In this document: positions 45,379-58,500 of the stretch, one piece after another
How positions within the stretch are numbered: the stretch's first letter is position 1
Layout of the letters: every line of letters starts with the position of its first letter
Assembly: GCA_934045075.1 (NCBI GenBank)
Contig: OW203731.1
Coordinates: 9,405,975-9,469,974 of the forward strand
Direction of reading: 5' to 3'
DNA: 64,000 nucleotides
Origin: Yponomeuta sedellus
Lineage: Eukaryota; Arthropoda; Insecta; Lepidoptera; Yponomeutidae
Program-made: the position numbers and the translations under genes
The notes under the pieces: model-generated
Databases searched by the model: none
Told to the model about the DNA's origin: nothing
Seen by the model: only the letters and a program-made list of their open reading frames with translations

Positions 45379-46195
45379 ATAACTATCTACGCGAGGAAGA
45401 AATAAATACAATATGTTGTCTATCATAACTATGATAATTGATAATTGTTATAATTGATAATTATGATAATTATTGATAATTGTTTATTTGAACTGAAAAA
45501 GATAAAATTTGTTACACTATGATTGTGCCCTGACTCCTGAACTAGGGGGGAACCTGTATCTCAGGAGCCAGGATAACTATATATTATATGTAACTGTTAT
45601 ATAGGTATATGTTATTTATACATATAAGTAGTATATAATAAATACAGTATAGTAGTATATTAATATATTTGCACCGACTACCCGTCTCTTATTTCCATCA
45701 GCAAGTTTCTGTCATAAGGTGGTCTGGAAGAATTTGCTTTTAGCAATAAGGCCGCCAATTGTACTCTGTATCTTCACATGTTTTATTGTATGTACTCTGG
45801 TGTACAATAAAGAATATTCTTATCTTATCACAACTGAAACAGTTTCTTTTTCAGGGTTCCATAGTTAACAAGGAATATATTTTGGCCTGTCTCTCTGTCC
45901 GCGGCTTACCCGACTATTTGCGAATCCAGTGGGAGTCGAATGTAAAATTAGTTAATTACCATCAGAACAAAATTATTTTATTGTCTGACATTACAAAGTG
46001 TAATGTGTCTGTGAATAGTATTAAAGTGACAATAATTAATTAATAATAATTAGTGACATGACAATAATTTTAAAACTCTATCATTTCCGGAAAGAATAAA
46101 CTTAAAATCGGAATATACTTTAATACGGCCTAGACTAAGCCCTTTAAAGCAAAGATATAAGTAATTGGGTATAAATATAAGTAAATATTATATTG
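45379..46195. other. Non-coding DNA
   Basis: 45850-45910 begins 'cagggttccatagttaacaa', a fragment of a ggttccg-type repeat. The 45759-46043 open frame spans it and is not a gene. No other feature recognised. Confidence 0.4.
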
Positions 46196-46196
46196 A

Positions 46197-46275
46197 TGAC
46201 GACCTCTGTGGCGCAGCGGTAGCGCATCTGCCTACCATGCAAGAGGTACCGGGTTCGATCCCCGGCTGAGTACAA
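46197..46275 (+). mobile_element. tRNA-like SINE head
   Basis: 'gacctctgtggcgcagcggt' with B box 'gggttcgatccccggc' followed by an A-run. The acceptor stem does not pair. I read it as a SINE, not a tRNA gene. Confidence 0.6.
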
Positions 46276-47289
46276 AAAAAAAACCCCAGGTCTTGGATGT
46301 TTACATGTTTATTCTTTCGCTTTTCTTGTTCCCACGACACAGGGTATCCCAGAATCAATCTATGTGCCTGTATGTAAATGTTACGTTATGTTAGGTACGC
46401 CGACAAAACGGTAGCTACCAAAACGGAAACATTCTACTTTGTGGGCTCGCTGCACTGATTGTCCCAGTACAATTTCGCCTAATCTGAGATTTCCATTATG
46501 TCATTGTTACACAAGACTATAGCAAGAACAATTTATAGCCATCATAACCATCACAAGCGAACGATCGTACTCCTATTATTTGAACGTGTCATCTTTTCGG
46601 CCTTTTTATGTTTTACAAGGGGTTTGCAACACTTTTTTTTCTTATGTTAACACTAGCTGTCATCTCACCGGGGTGGCGAGATCGTCCCTTTTCAGATTAA
46701 AATCGTCCTATTTAAGTCGCGGCAGGTTTTCGTCATAGACAAGTGGCGTGCCTTGGAGGAATAGTGAATTGCGGGCTAATGAGGCGTTTTTAGCACAAAG
46801 TCACAAAGCACTTCATAGAGATGCTTAAAAACGTGCACATAAAAGGACATGTCTGTCAAATGTTGTGCAATTTTTTCTCAGCGCACATTAATTTTGACAG
46901 CCGTATTCCGGTTCTTTGATGGCCACTCCTGTAAGCGCCATCTATGAATTGTTTTGTGGTTAGGTTATCTCTTTCGTCACTCTCAGATTAGCCGGACGTA
47001 AAAGCTCACTTATCAATTTAAAAAGCCGCGGTTTAACGTAAACAGAATTATAATAATTGTCAGCTTGCCAAGCTTCTGTATTTTTAATACGATATGACTA
47101 CGTCGGAAATTAAGTATAACTAAAATATAATTATAACTAGATCCGTTAAATATAATAAACACGATGTTAAGCGATACCTACGTCATTTTTTAACCTTATA
47201 TGTTTTATCAAGTCTTAAGTGTTTATTACTTATGTATTTCATAATATCACAGTCAGAAACTGGACGGCAAAAATTCTATGTAGGTTTTA
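46276..47289. other. Unique non-coding DNA
   Basis: No gene recognised. A patch at 46860-47000 is less AT-rich and lacks repeats seen elsewhere. Confidence 0.35.
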
Positions 47290-47640
47290 CGTGGTAACAT
47301 CGTAGTTACTATCTATACAGGTATATATTAAACGGGTCTAATCACTATTATTTATTACGTAAAATGTTTCGATGATGTTTCGGTAGCTTTACTGTTGCTG
47401 TGGTAACGGGTAGACGGGTAGACTGAACGGGTGAGCACAGTCAAGTATTGTAGGTAAACCTGAGGTAGACTACCTAGTCTACCGTCAAGTCGCGTTTAGT
47501 TTTTCGCAACGGGCCGACACCCAATACTCACAAAGTCCACGGACAAGTCCGCTGGTAAGGCGCGTGTTTTAACTAATAATTAATTGCGATTAGACCCGGT
47601 TAATATATAATTATGTATACCAAATCATCACCGCAAATCA
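47290..47640. mobile_element. Penelope-like end repeats, inverted pair
   Basis: 'tatattaaacgggtctaatc' at 47324 and 'gattagacccggttaatata' near 47588-47608 form inverted ends. The inner 'tttcgatgatgtttcggta' and 'aatcattaagagatactat' parts match the other remnants. Confidence 0.5.
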
Positions 47641-47829
47641 TTAAGAGATACTATTATTTGTATATAAATAAAAACTATAATTTACAATTTTTGCTGCAAA
47701 ATTAATATACCACCTTATACTTGTCACACTTTGAACTGTTTTTTGTTCAAGTAAGGCACGATTAGAAATAAATAGAATACCTTTAGTTTCTGTGGATAGC
47801 ATGAAGTAATTAGGGGTTTGGTTAGATAG

Positions 47830-48230
47830 AGCACTTAGATCGAGTAAACAATAAACATGTTAACGAAACTTGGGCAAAAACGCAGAGATATTACACTTAT
47901 CAGCAATAGAATTGATTTTGGATGCTTCTTATATGACGCCTCAATTCTCATCTGGACTAATTAGACATGGTACAAAATCAAGCATTACGAATAATAAATT
48001 GGCGGTTTCATAAAAAGTACACCTATGTATGTTATCGAGTCCGAGGTATCCATACCACCTCTCTTTAACAGAAGTAAATACTTAGTGATAAAATACTGCC
48101 TAAGTTTTAAATCATGGCAAAATAGTATGACAATTGAGTTACCTACCTCGTCCACTGGAGACCCTTTGTATAAACAGATATTGGCACAAAAAGAAGAAAC
48201 CACTTTTAGTAACTGTTTATAATAATAGCA
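47830..48230 (+). pseudogene. LINE reverse-transcriptase relic
   Basis: In changing frames it reads MVQNQALRIINWRFHK, TYVCY / PMYVIESEVSIPPLFNRSKYL and KYCLSF. These fit the region C-terminal of the reverse transcriptase in Jockey-type LINEs (..QN.ALRII.GAF….YV.…PPL..R..YL). Several frame changes and stops. No 3' tail recognised. Confidence 0.55.
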
Positions 48231-48494
48231 ATATCAACGAGTTAATTTCATTAAGTGATCCTTTAGAGATATTCTCTATGAAAACGGGTTATCACCTAAT
48301 GGACAAGTTGGGTCAACATTCTGAAAATATAGGTGGAAAATAGTTTAGTTAAGAATAACAAGATATACACAATCTGTACAGTGCTTGGAATAAACCGTAC
48401 ACTAACACATCTTAGAGTAATGACAGCTTAGGGTAAGGCAATTTTGATCCATTTAAAAAATAAGTGGAATCTTCAAGAATTAATCAGTTTTTCC

Positions 48495-49200
48495 AACTCC
48501 AACTGAGCTAATGGGCGTCTCACCGGCATCAGTGAAATTTCGAACCTCTTTACAATACTCTCTGTATTACGTACAGGCAGTGACATCTGGCTGAAGTAAT
48601 TTGCATCACTTGCAGCCCCGAGTACCTTAATGGCTCGGCTTGGCCCATAAGGAATCGTGGATTTTAATACAGAGTCCAGAAGGACGTGACGTGTAATTTA
48701 AAGCTGGGTTCTGACCAACGTTAAGAGGTGTAATGTAACATCTTATACAGCGAGCTTTCATGGTGTCAGTACGTAGTGTTACGGGGAAACCAGCGAGTGT
48801 GCAGGAGTTTGAGTGCTCCACGCAGCAATGAAATGAATGAATTTGAATTATTGGTGATGTTCCCACCAACTTCATTGGTTTTTAGAATTGGATGTCTCAT
48901 TTTCAAATTATCTTCCGTACTTTGCAGTTAGGTATACATCGGAATGATACGGCTGTACCCACATGATTATATTCTTTTTAATGCACTAACACAGACAGAT
49001 ATACTGTACGTAATACAGAGAGTATTGTAAAGAGGTTCGAAACACTGATGCCGATAAGTCGCCCGTTAGCTCACTTTGAAGAGCGCTGGCACGGATAGCT
49101 AGAGGTCGGGGGTTCGAATCCCGGCATGGGTGGAATGTTTAGCCTCTAAATAGCTTTTTAAAATTGTCCTTAGCACGGGTGAGTGCATTAAAAAGAATAT
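48495..49200. mobile_element. Compound SINE-A, split by an insertion
   Basis: Left part is an inverted SINE-A (48495-48627), cut at 'agccccgagtacc', and resuming at about 48920 with 'tactttgcagttagg'. Right part (about 48985-49200) is a forward copy with head 'cgttagctcactttgaagag' and tail 'ttagcacgggtgagtgcatt'. The 290-base insert between is unassigned. Confidence 0.7.
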
Positions 49201-49486
49201 GACGAATATGAAGATACCATTGAAATGGTATTGTGTTAAATATGATAGACTTCGGTGAAATTAAGCAACACACTCGAGGGCCATAGTTGCTTGTTGTAAT
49301 TTATAAAGCGCTTTAAGTATTCTAGCTTAATTTTACAGTGAAACCATCTATTTTAATTAAAGCTGTTATGATTTTTTTAGTTTAGTTTTAATTAACTTTG
49401 TCGGCAAATATTTTATTTATTTTATTACATGCATATCTTTACAACATGAATCATTATGTTTCATAATGATAATAGTGCCTTGATAC

Positions 49487-49530
49487 GTTAACAGATTGTA
49501 TATACATACATGTATATACAATCTGTTAAC
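49487..49530. repeat. 44-bp palindrome
   Basis: 'gttaacagattgtatataca' and 'tgtatatacaatctgttaac' are exact inverses around a 4-base centre, giving a cruciform-capable site. Confidence 0.9.
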
Positions 49531-50289
49531 ATCCCAGCGTAAATTAATGTCATGGGCTGGCAACACTAATCCAGGGATGTTATACGTGCCATAATTATGG
49601 TACATGTACCATAATTCAGTCGTTCGTACCATGTACCATGATACATCCATTATGGTACGCAAAAGTACCATAATTTTGCCATATCATCACAAGCACTTTT
49701 TTATCACATATTTTCATCTTTCGTTTTTGCTGTTGATGAGTTTTTTTTACATACCGATATCACGCAACACTAAAAAATCATTTATTCATTTCGTTCAGTA
49801 AGTTGATAAGAACGATCATATCTGTGATAGTTTTTGTGTGCTGTGAATTGTATGTGAACTTCACAGGTGAACTTTGTAGCTTTATCGGTAATTTTTCTTC
49901 AAAAAGTTGAACTTCGTCAGAAGTAGCGAATAGCACAGATAAAAAAATAAAAAAATGAAACCCGACTTCTGCATCCCGAGGCTCGACAAACGCAGAAATA
50001 ATTTAAACGAATGTGATCTATAAATTCGAAATTCATATATATCTAGGTATTGTAGAAGTATAACCTTGAGTCGGTGCCAAGTTCCAAACCATCACATACA
50101 TTTTGGGCACCAACTCGTTTTTCGCGCCTTGGGATGCAGAAGTCGGTTTTTGATTTCTATTTTAACATTTTTATTTCACGATTTTTAGTGAATGATAAAT
50201 AAGGTTTTATAAATACGCGTGCCTATAGTATATTTTTTATTAAGGGACTAATAACCACGACAGTATAATTGTGTATTTTGACTTACATT
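49531..50289. other. Non-coding, foldback at 49960-50150
   Basis: 'gacttctgcatcccgaggc' at about 49965 pairs with 'gccttgggatgcagaagtcg' near 50135, with a mismatch, so the stretch may be a foldback repeat. No gene recognised. Confidence 0.4.
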
Positions 50290-51515
50290 GTGGATTTATA
50301 TTTGCAACGGTACCTACCTTCCATCTACGTGCTATTGGGCTACTCGTCATCTGATACTTAATTTTCCTAGTTTAGTAAGTGATAATGAAACTATACATTT
50401 AAACTTTTATTCCGGGTTTCTAGGTGCAACGGTACCCTACATCTGGGTGTCCATGAGTCTGGTCATCATCAGACCTCCAAATCTTCGGCTATAGAAAGTG
50501 ACAGTGAAATTAAATATTGAAAAAAAATATTTAGAGGGAAAAATATTTATAAATTCCACCCATGCCGGGACGACTACCAACATCAGTAAATTTTTGAGCC
50601 TTTTTACAATACTCTCTGTATTACGTACAGCTCAGTTAGCTTAGTTGGAAGAGCGCTGGCACGGTTAGCCAGAGGTTGCGGGTTCGATACTCGAGGCTGC
50701 AAGTGATGCAAATTACTTTAGCCAGATGTCGCTGCCTGTACGCAATACAAGGAGTATTGTAAAGAGGTTCGAAATTTCACAGATGTCTGTAGTCGCCCAT
50801 TAGCTCAGTTGGGAGAGCGCTGGCATGGTTAGCCTGAGGTCGCGGGTTCGAGTCCCGGCATGGGTGGAATTTTCAGCTTCTAAATAGATTTTTTTAAATT
50901 GTACTTAGCACGCGTTAGTGCAATAAAAAGAATATAATTAAATACTTTAGTGAAAACGGCATATTTCTATCTAGAATAAAAGCTTAAAACCTCTTGAGAA
51001 CGACATTCGAGCTGATGATCTTGGGCATCTGACTCTTAATATTCCTAGTGATAATGAAACCATAGATACAACTTCAATTTTGGGTTTCTAGGTGCAACGG
51101 TGCCCTAGATCTGGGTGTTCTTGAGCTGGTCATCATCAGACGTCCAAATCGTCGACTGTAGAAAATGAAAGTGAAATTAAATACTTTAGTGAAATCGGCA
51201 TATTTCTATCTAGAATAGAAGCTTAGAACCTCAGAAGACCGACATTCGAGCTGATAATCTTGGGCATCTGACTCCTTATATTCCTAGTGTAGCTAGATAT
51301 AATGAAAATATACATCCCAACTTTAATTTATTCCGGGTTTCAAGGTGCAACGGTGCCCTAGATCTGGGTGTTCTTGAGCTGGTCATCATCAGACGTCCAA
51401 ATCTTCGGCTGTAGAAAATGTCAGTGAAATGAAATACTTTCGTGAAAACAGCATATTTCTATCTGGAATAGAAGCTTATAACCTCTCAAGACCGACATTG
51501 GAGCTGATGATCTTC
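50290..51515 (+). repeat. Tandem array, 240-252 bp period
   Basis: Successive units carry 'ggtgcaacggtgccctagat' at 50423 (variant), 51091 and 51343, with 'catatttctatctagaata' between. After removing the SINE-A insertion the spacings are 240 and 252 bases. A diverged leading fragment is at 50290-50400. Confidence 0.8.
50508..50944. mobile_element. Compound SINE-A inside the array, 9-bp TSD
   Basis: 'aattaaata' is at 50508-50516 and 50936-50944. It starts with a short inverted piece (to 'ccatgccggga'), then a rearranged forward head, and then a full forward copy with B box 'gggttcgagtcccggcatgg' and a tail 'gttagtgcaataaaaagaat'. Confidence 0.75.
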
Positions 51516-52385
51516 GAAACAATATCCACCAAACACCAGAGAAAGAGTTATTGGATGAAAGTATTTGATGAACAAAGTGTTTGTAACATCAAGACTTAAC
51601 TTAATCTTTTGGTTTAAAATTTGACTTAATTTTAAATTTCCATATTTGAAAGTCTTCATCAGAACATCACCATTTACCCTGGAACCAATTTTACGTTATA
51701 TATATCTTATGAAACAAATGGATATTACTAATGGATAGGCCTCATTATTTGCTATTTGCTTATTTGTCCATTAAAAAGTTCAGTTCTCCAGCTCTGAAAG
51801 TCTAAATCAGATCTTCACCAAATTAAAATGGGACCAATGGGACGCTATACCTAATCGAACAATTTTTTTTTATCGATATCGGTTAAGATTTGACGAAGTT
51901 ATGCGAAAACATAGTAAAAAAAGTAATATACGCGTCGAATTGATAACCTCCTCCTTTTTTGAAGTCGGTTTAAAAGAAAAAAGCGAGTAGAGTGTTCGTT
52001 TGAAGAATTTATGAAAATTCGACGAAATTTTAATACTTTAATTATAGTAACCTACCTAATTTATTAAATCCGTAAGAGTTTTCCTATCTGTACCTTATTT
52101 TTTTTTAAAATACCATAATTTTGAGCGTCTGGTGCCATAATTCAAGACTCTGTGGAGTTGACATCTAACATCCCTGCACTAATCATCTGTCACCCGTCAC
52201 CGTCAAAAAGAAAAAGAACTGTTGTGATTTCCTTTGCTGGATTTACGAATTTGTGATAGAAACCGCCAGCTTACCATAGTTGTAACGAATTTTCACCAAA
52301 TAACCAGTTGTCATCATAATGCAAAATCTAGAATATCTTATAGTCACTGAGTAAAAAGCCATTCAATACGGATAACAAGGGTAAA
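51516..52385. other. Non-coding, repeat end and 5' UTR of the helicase gene
   Basis: 51960-51985 has 'ctcctccttttttgaagtcg', the familiar end of a lepidopteran repeat. From about 52150 to 52385 the sequence is unique and probably contains the promoter and 5' untranslated part of the gene that begins at 52386. No TATA box is evident. Confidence 0.4.
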
Positions 52386-52568
52386 ATGGCTAGGTGGAAA
52401 ATAACCCGGCAAACCTACGGTACCGAAGAGTTTCTGATGAAAGAAGGCGATGAAATAACCATAGGGCGAGGAGCAGATAATACAATAACTCTCTCTAGTC
52501 TTGTAATCTCCAGGCAGCATTGTGTATTGAAAGCCTTCAAAAACAAAGTAACTGTTGAAGATTTACGA
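52386..52568 (+). CDS. Helicase exon 1 (FHA, first half)
   Basis: 61 codons from ATG, phase 0, ends CGA|gtaagt. Encodes FHA strands with GRGADNTI and SRQHC. Confidence 0.88.
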
Positions 52569-55500
52569 GTAAGTTTGTGACTTTATTAAACTTTAATTTT
52601 TTTTAACATATTATACATATTTAGTTTGACCTGTGGTTTCCTCTCCTAGCCTCATATTTTAGCCATTGTACATAGCAGTCCTCAAATCTCTTGCCAGAAA
52701 GCCAGTGCATGAATGTTACTGCTCGCTTCCTGAAGCATTCCCAACTTTTCAAATATGGCTGTCAGTTGCTTTTCGAAGCCCTCGCTGAGAATAGTCATAT
52801 GGGGGGTGCTTCCTCTTTCTTGTGGAATCCCCAGTAACGCGTGCTGTCTGTCAATCCCATGGTCTACAAGTGTTTATTAGAATAAGTGGCACTTCTTTGC
52901 ACAGGCTGCATCTCCACAGATGCAGCAGGCTGGATGTAAAACGCTTCAAAAGTGTTAGTAGAGCCTTTCTGACTTGCCTGCATTTTGTTGCCCCTATTTG
53001 TATTTTCATATGCAGCCATAACCATTTCTATACATTCATATTAAATATGAATATTTGGAATCCATTTCTTCTTCATTTCCTCCTTGGAACTCCTTAAGAC
53101 TCTTCAGCCCAGCTGGTACCGATCAACTTGGCCTCTTTTCTGTAGATCTTTTCCAGGTAATTGTGGCAATCTTTTCTCATTTTTGTTGCCCAGTGGGAAC
53201 ATTTTACATAATAAACATTATTAATTTTAGCATATAGCATAGCCATTGATACAATATTTCATTACCTTCATATTTACTATATTATATATTATTATATTAC
53301 CACCACCGGGTTATCTTACTTTGGCTGCTTTCATAAAATAGTGTAAAAAAAAATATTCTGTGTTTATGAAACAAGAAGTACGTCAACAACATTATCACAG
53401 TCACGGATGTTTACATTTACATCCGTGATCACAGTATGTAGAGCTAGGTCATAACATCAAATTAAACCAAAAATAATCCTAATCTGTACCAAATCTGTAA
53501 TTTCTTTTACAGAACAGCAAGATATTATGTCAACATCATGGCATTTTAAAAAAAAATATTAAGTCTTTCATCTAAATTAAATTATTTCATTAGAAGGTCA
53601 AATGTAATTCAACACCTATTCACGAAAATACAAGAAGCCAATGAATATTAATTCATTTATGATCCTTTAAAATACTGTATAATTTGTGACAATGCCCATT
53701 TAATTTCCTAAGTACTTCTGCCTACCCCTCTGGAATACAAGTGTGAGTTTGTGTAATGTATGTAATTAACAAAATAGATTTTGTTATTATTTTGTTGTCA
53801 TACTATTTTGTTATCAACCCTTGTATGTCCCCACTGCTGGGGCACGGGTCTCTTTCTGCATTGCAGGAAGGTTAGGCCATACTCCACCATGTTGGCCAAG
53901 TCCAGGTTGGTGGAGGATTGCTATTTATGGAGTATAAATATGTTTTAATGCCAATATTTTACTTTTATACCTGTTATCATTTTGTTGGTTCTTGAAAATT
54001 TCATCTTGATATGTATTACGGTTCAAAAGATAAAGGGCCTTATAGACACAGATAGATAGGCTGTTCAGAACTCTATGACAGAATAACAAAATGTTTTATT
54101 GTTGTTACTTTTATATGGTTTGTTTTTTCAGAGCTCTAATGGAACATACTTAGGTAACAATAAGATTCGACCAAACACCCCTATTGTTATGAAAGAGTCT
54201 GACTTACTTGGTGTAGGCTGGAGTGAAGGAGCTGTCTTGAAAAAGATTGAAGATTCTGAGAAGTTTCTCTTCAAATTCAACAAAGAAAGGGTTGAAAAAT
54301 TATGTGACAGAATTGAGTTCCAAAATGAATCTGAGCTAGATGATCTAGAAATAAAGTTGGCTGAGACATTCGGTGATATTAAGCCAATTATCCATCCAAT
54401 AGACCAGGTGTCACCAGTCAGAGTTCCAGATGCAGCTTCCACCTCGAAATTCAGCTTAAAAAGAAAATGTGATACCATGGTAGAAAATGACTGTATAAAA
54501 AAGAAAGTTATTATCATTGAAGATTCCCCAGCGCTGAGTAAAACTACATCTGGACCAGATATTGTTAACCTACTATCTGACAGTGATAATGAAACTTTTG
54601 GAAACCCAGCAGTACAAACTAAACAGGAGAAACTTGAACCTATTGATGAAGTTGTCTTAGAAGCTAGTATTAAGGTAGAAAACATAAAAACTGAATACAA
54701 TGACAACTTGGAGTATGAAGCTTTTAATGTGAAACAAGAACAGATGATGTGTTATGACGAAGAGCCTATCAATCTAGATAGTGACAGTGATACTGAAAGT
54801 GAATTGGAGAGGAGCTGGTACATGAGACTATCTCAAAGCTCTCCTGGCAAGTCTCTCCGGGTTGACAGACCCGACACTCCCGTGCAAGAGAGCTCCTACA
54901 GCCAAATTGATGAAGGTCACAACGACAGCCTGCTGGACAATAAATCCAGCAATGAAGATGAGTATATTGATGACTTAATAATCCTACCAGGAGGACCGTT
55001 TGAACCTGAACTGATTAAAGATAAAGATGAAATAGATGGTATGAACACTGGTGGAATTAGCTCAGACTACTTTGCCAAACAGCTGGAGCAAGAAATTGAA
55101 AAACAACATAAGCCACAAGTTGTAAACGAGGTTCAAAATGAACCATCTGTTAGAAAAACTCAAATGATTAATGCCTTATGTGATGTAGCACCCAAAAAAT
55201 CTCATCAATCATCAAATGAAGGTTTGTATACTGTACTACTTAAAGAAATTCTTTGCTGCGTAATGTCGTCATTGAAAACCATAATGTAATATATTTTTTT
55301 TTAGGTAAACACAAGTCATCATCAAAACATTCCAAGTCGAAAAAGCATTCCTCATCAAAACGACACATTTCAAATTCGCAAAAGGAAGAGCGTAAAAAGA
55401 AGTTAAAAGAAATTGCTACCAAAGAAAAAGATCCTAATAAGAAAGATGACTCACTATCCAGTACCAGTAAACCACAAGTCCATGTCAAAGTGACGAGTTC

Positions 55501-58500
55501 CAATAGAGGGGCATTTTTAGCTGAAACTACGGCAGCAGTTATACCTATAAAACGTAAAGATAGCCCACAGAAATCGCATAAAACTCATCACAAAGATAAA
55601 CAGTTGGCTAAAAGTTCCAGAAAATCTAAATCAAATATCACATTAAAAACAAACCATGATATTGAGAACAAATCCAAGGAGTTGGACAGAAGAAACAAAG
55701 AAGAAGAAGTCCAAATCTCAAAATCCGAATCAAGCATCAAAGAAGGTAACAACTCAAAAGCAAACACAACATTGGAATTAATTGAAAAGCCTTTAAAGAA
55801 ATCAACTGAGGCAAGAGTGCCACTAAAGAACCTCAAACCACTCACTGATAGTGATGATGCACACATAGGCAGACCTATTTCGAAGGTAGAGCCACTCCCC
55901 TCTGCTAAACCTAAGAAAACAGTTAGTTTCTGCCAACTTCCACCTGAAGTGAAGATATTCCAAATTGAAGAAGGTAATCAGCTGAAGAAAACAAGCCTTG
56001 TGAAATCAACCTTGCTTGATGTCCCACAAATGCCTATGTTCTCTCTAGAAAAGATAACTCTTATGAAAATCCTGAGATGGAATCCGCAATGGCTTAGTGA
56101 ACAAATAAATAACAATGAACCACCTCCTATTTTGGGACACAATAGTCCACCAACGGCAGTTTTACATTCTTTCAAGAACCATACACAATATGTGCAGTAA
56201 GTAGATTTCTTATCACAGTTTTTCACTGTACTTATCATAGGGAGCATTTCGCAAAATAAATGTCCGTATATTGGACAATTAAGTTAGTATGTATACAGAG
56301 AGAGAGAGAGAGAGACATTTTTTTGAAGCCACAAAGATACAATACACATAACACAATGTAACACGATATTAAAATAATACGGACAAATAAGAAAAGAAAG
56401 AACAAATTACACTATTTTTATTTTTAATGCACTAACCCGTGCAAAGTAGGTAGTCGGGGCTGTAAGTAATGCAATTTGCTTAAGTCAGATGTCGCTGCCT
56501 GTACGTAATACAGAAAATATTGTAAAGAGGTTCGAAATTTCACTGATGCCGTGAGTCGCCCATTGGCTCAATTGGTAGAGCGCTGGTACGGATAGCCAGA
56601 GGTTGCGGGTTCGAATCCCGGCATGGGTGAAATTTTTAGCCTCTAAATAGGTTTTTAAATTTGTTCCTTAGCACGGGTTAATGCATTAAAAATAAAAATA
56701 GTGTAATCATGTGGGTACAGTGATATCGTTCCGATGTTAAACCTAACTGCAAAGTAGGTAGTCGGGGCTGTAAGTAATGCAATTTGCTTAAGTCAGATGT
56801 CGCTGCCTGTATGTAATACAGAGAATATTGTAAAGAGGTTCGAAATTTCACTGATGCCGTGAGTCGCCCATTGGCTCAATTGGTAGAGCGCTGGTACGGA
56901 TAGCCAGAGGTTGCGGGTTCGAATCCCGGCATGGGTGAAATTTTTAGCCTCTAAATAGGTTTTTAAAGAAAGAACAAAGAAAAATATTATAAAACAAAGA
57001 ATACGATATAAAAGAAACATTTACAATTTAGAAGGGCATTGTATCTCCGCAGCCACAGAACTATGAACACTATATGAATGTATCTTACAAATATTTTATT
57101 GCAGGGTGGTCGGCGATTTGCTACTAATGGAGATCTGGGAATGTGTAACTCAAGCTTTCATGCGAAAAAGGAACCAGGAGAACTTCATTCAGATGCGCAT
57201 AGAGTCTCTGCCGCCGGTACCCGCGCCTGAACGCTGCTTCGAGATATTCAACCTTAGTGTTAACGGTAACTTCTTCTAGACAGGCATTTCCTTGGAAAAT
57301 TTGGTTTCTTTGGAGTCTATTACCTAATTTGTAATATTTCTCTAACTCAAACTTTATCAACAGTGTCACTACCGAAAGCAGAGCTCAGATCAATGCTACG
57401 AACAGGAGAACTGATGATAGTAACATTTGGACCAGAGGGCGCCAGGACCAGCCGGTTTTTCTTTGTTCATAATATAAGATGTCTTCCTTCACCTCCGAGT
57501 AAGTATAAAGCTTGGTTTTCCATGGAATGATAATCCTATTCGTTTAATTGAGAAGCTATTCATGGTAGGCTTAAAATATCAGGTCTGTTTCGTCAGAGTG
57601 CTTACATACTCCAACTTTAGTATATTTAATTTTATTTTGCTTTTGTCTGCATGTGAATGAACCATTGACAGAAATCGTTAAAATACGAGTAGCCATAATA
57701 TCTATCAAGTTTTTAAACTAAAACTTTTGTAAACACTACACATTATTAACTTAATTCCAGATTCACTTGATTTTTGGCGGAAGAGTCCGACCAGGTTTCG
57801 GTTTGATTCGCAAAGCTTACGCATTGTGAGTAGCAACGGAGCTCGCGTCGTCGGTTGCTCGTCTCAGACTATCAGTGAATCCGGAATTAAATTAATATTC
57901 TATCAGGTTGTTTGCTTGTTCTAGGTTTCATTTATCAAAGATTTATTTACCAAACCCTTGACTTTATATTTTTTTTTTTATTTTCCATGTTTCATTCTTA
58001 CGGTAAAGAATTTAGTGTCAATCACGTCCTCTTAGTGTAAATTTATTCCGATTACTAATTAGGTCTCCGTTTTCAGACAACAAATTTGCCTTCTTCAGTA
58101 TATCACTTCACACAGTCTACACAGAACGGATGAAAATGCTGCGATGCGGCGAAGTTATTACGGGCTATACTCTTTGTTTCATTAAAAATGAATTAACTCT
58201 CTTCGATGCGATGGAATACTTGGCTAGGTCGCCGCTGTGTGACGCTATTCTGACGCCCTCACCACATACTCTGCCAAAGGAGCATAATGTTTCCAAGCAA
58301 CTCATCAAATCTGAAGTAAGTCTCCTTTTAGGGTTCCGTATAGGATGACTTTCTATGGGGCGTCAAGTTTCGTATATGTTACGGCCGCCTTGACTATCAA
58401 AATGTGAAACTGTGAACTACTTAGACCTCAATTTCTGCACAACTTTTTAGTTGAGCAATTGTACATAGCACGCGCTGAAGTACCTATGTCAACAGTTCAG

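Noticed and set aside
46197..46275. tRNA gene
   Set aside because: B box is fine but the acceptor arms do not pair, and an A-run follows.
54128..54706. 192-residue minus-strand protein
   Set aside because: Antisense shadow of helicase exon 2.
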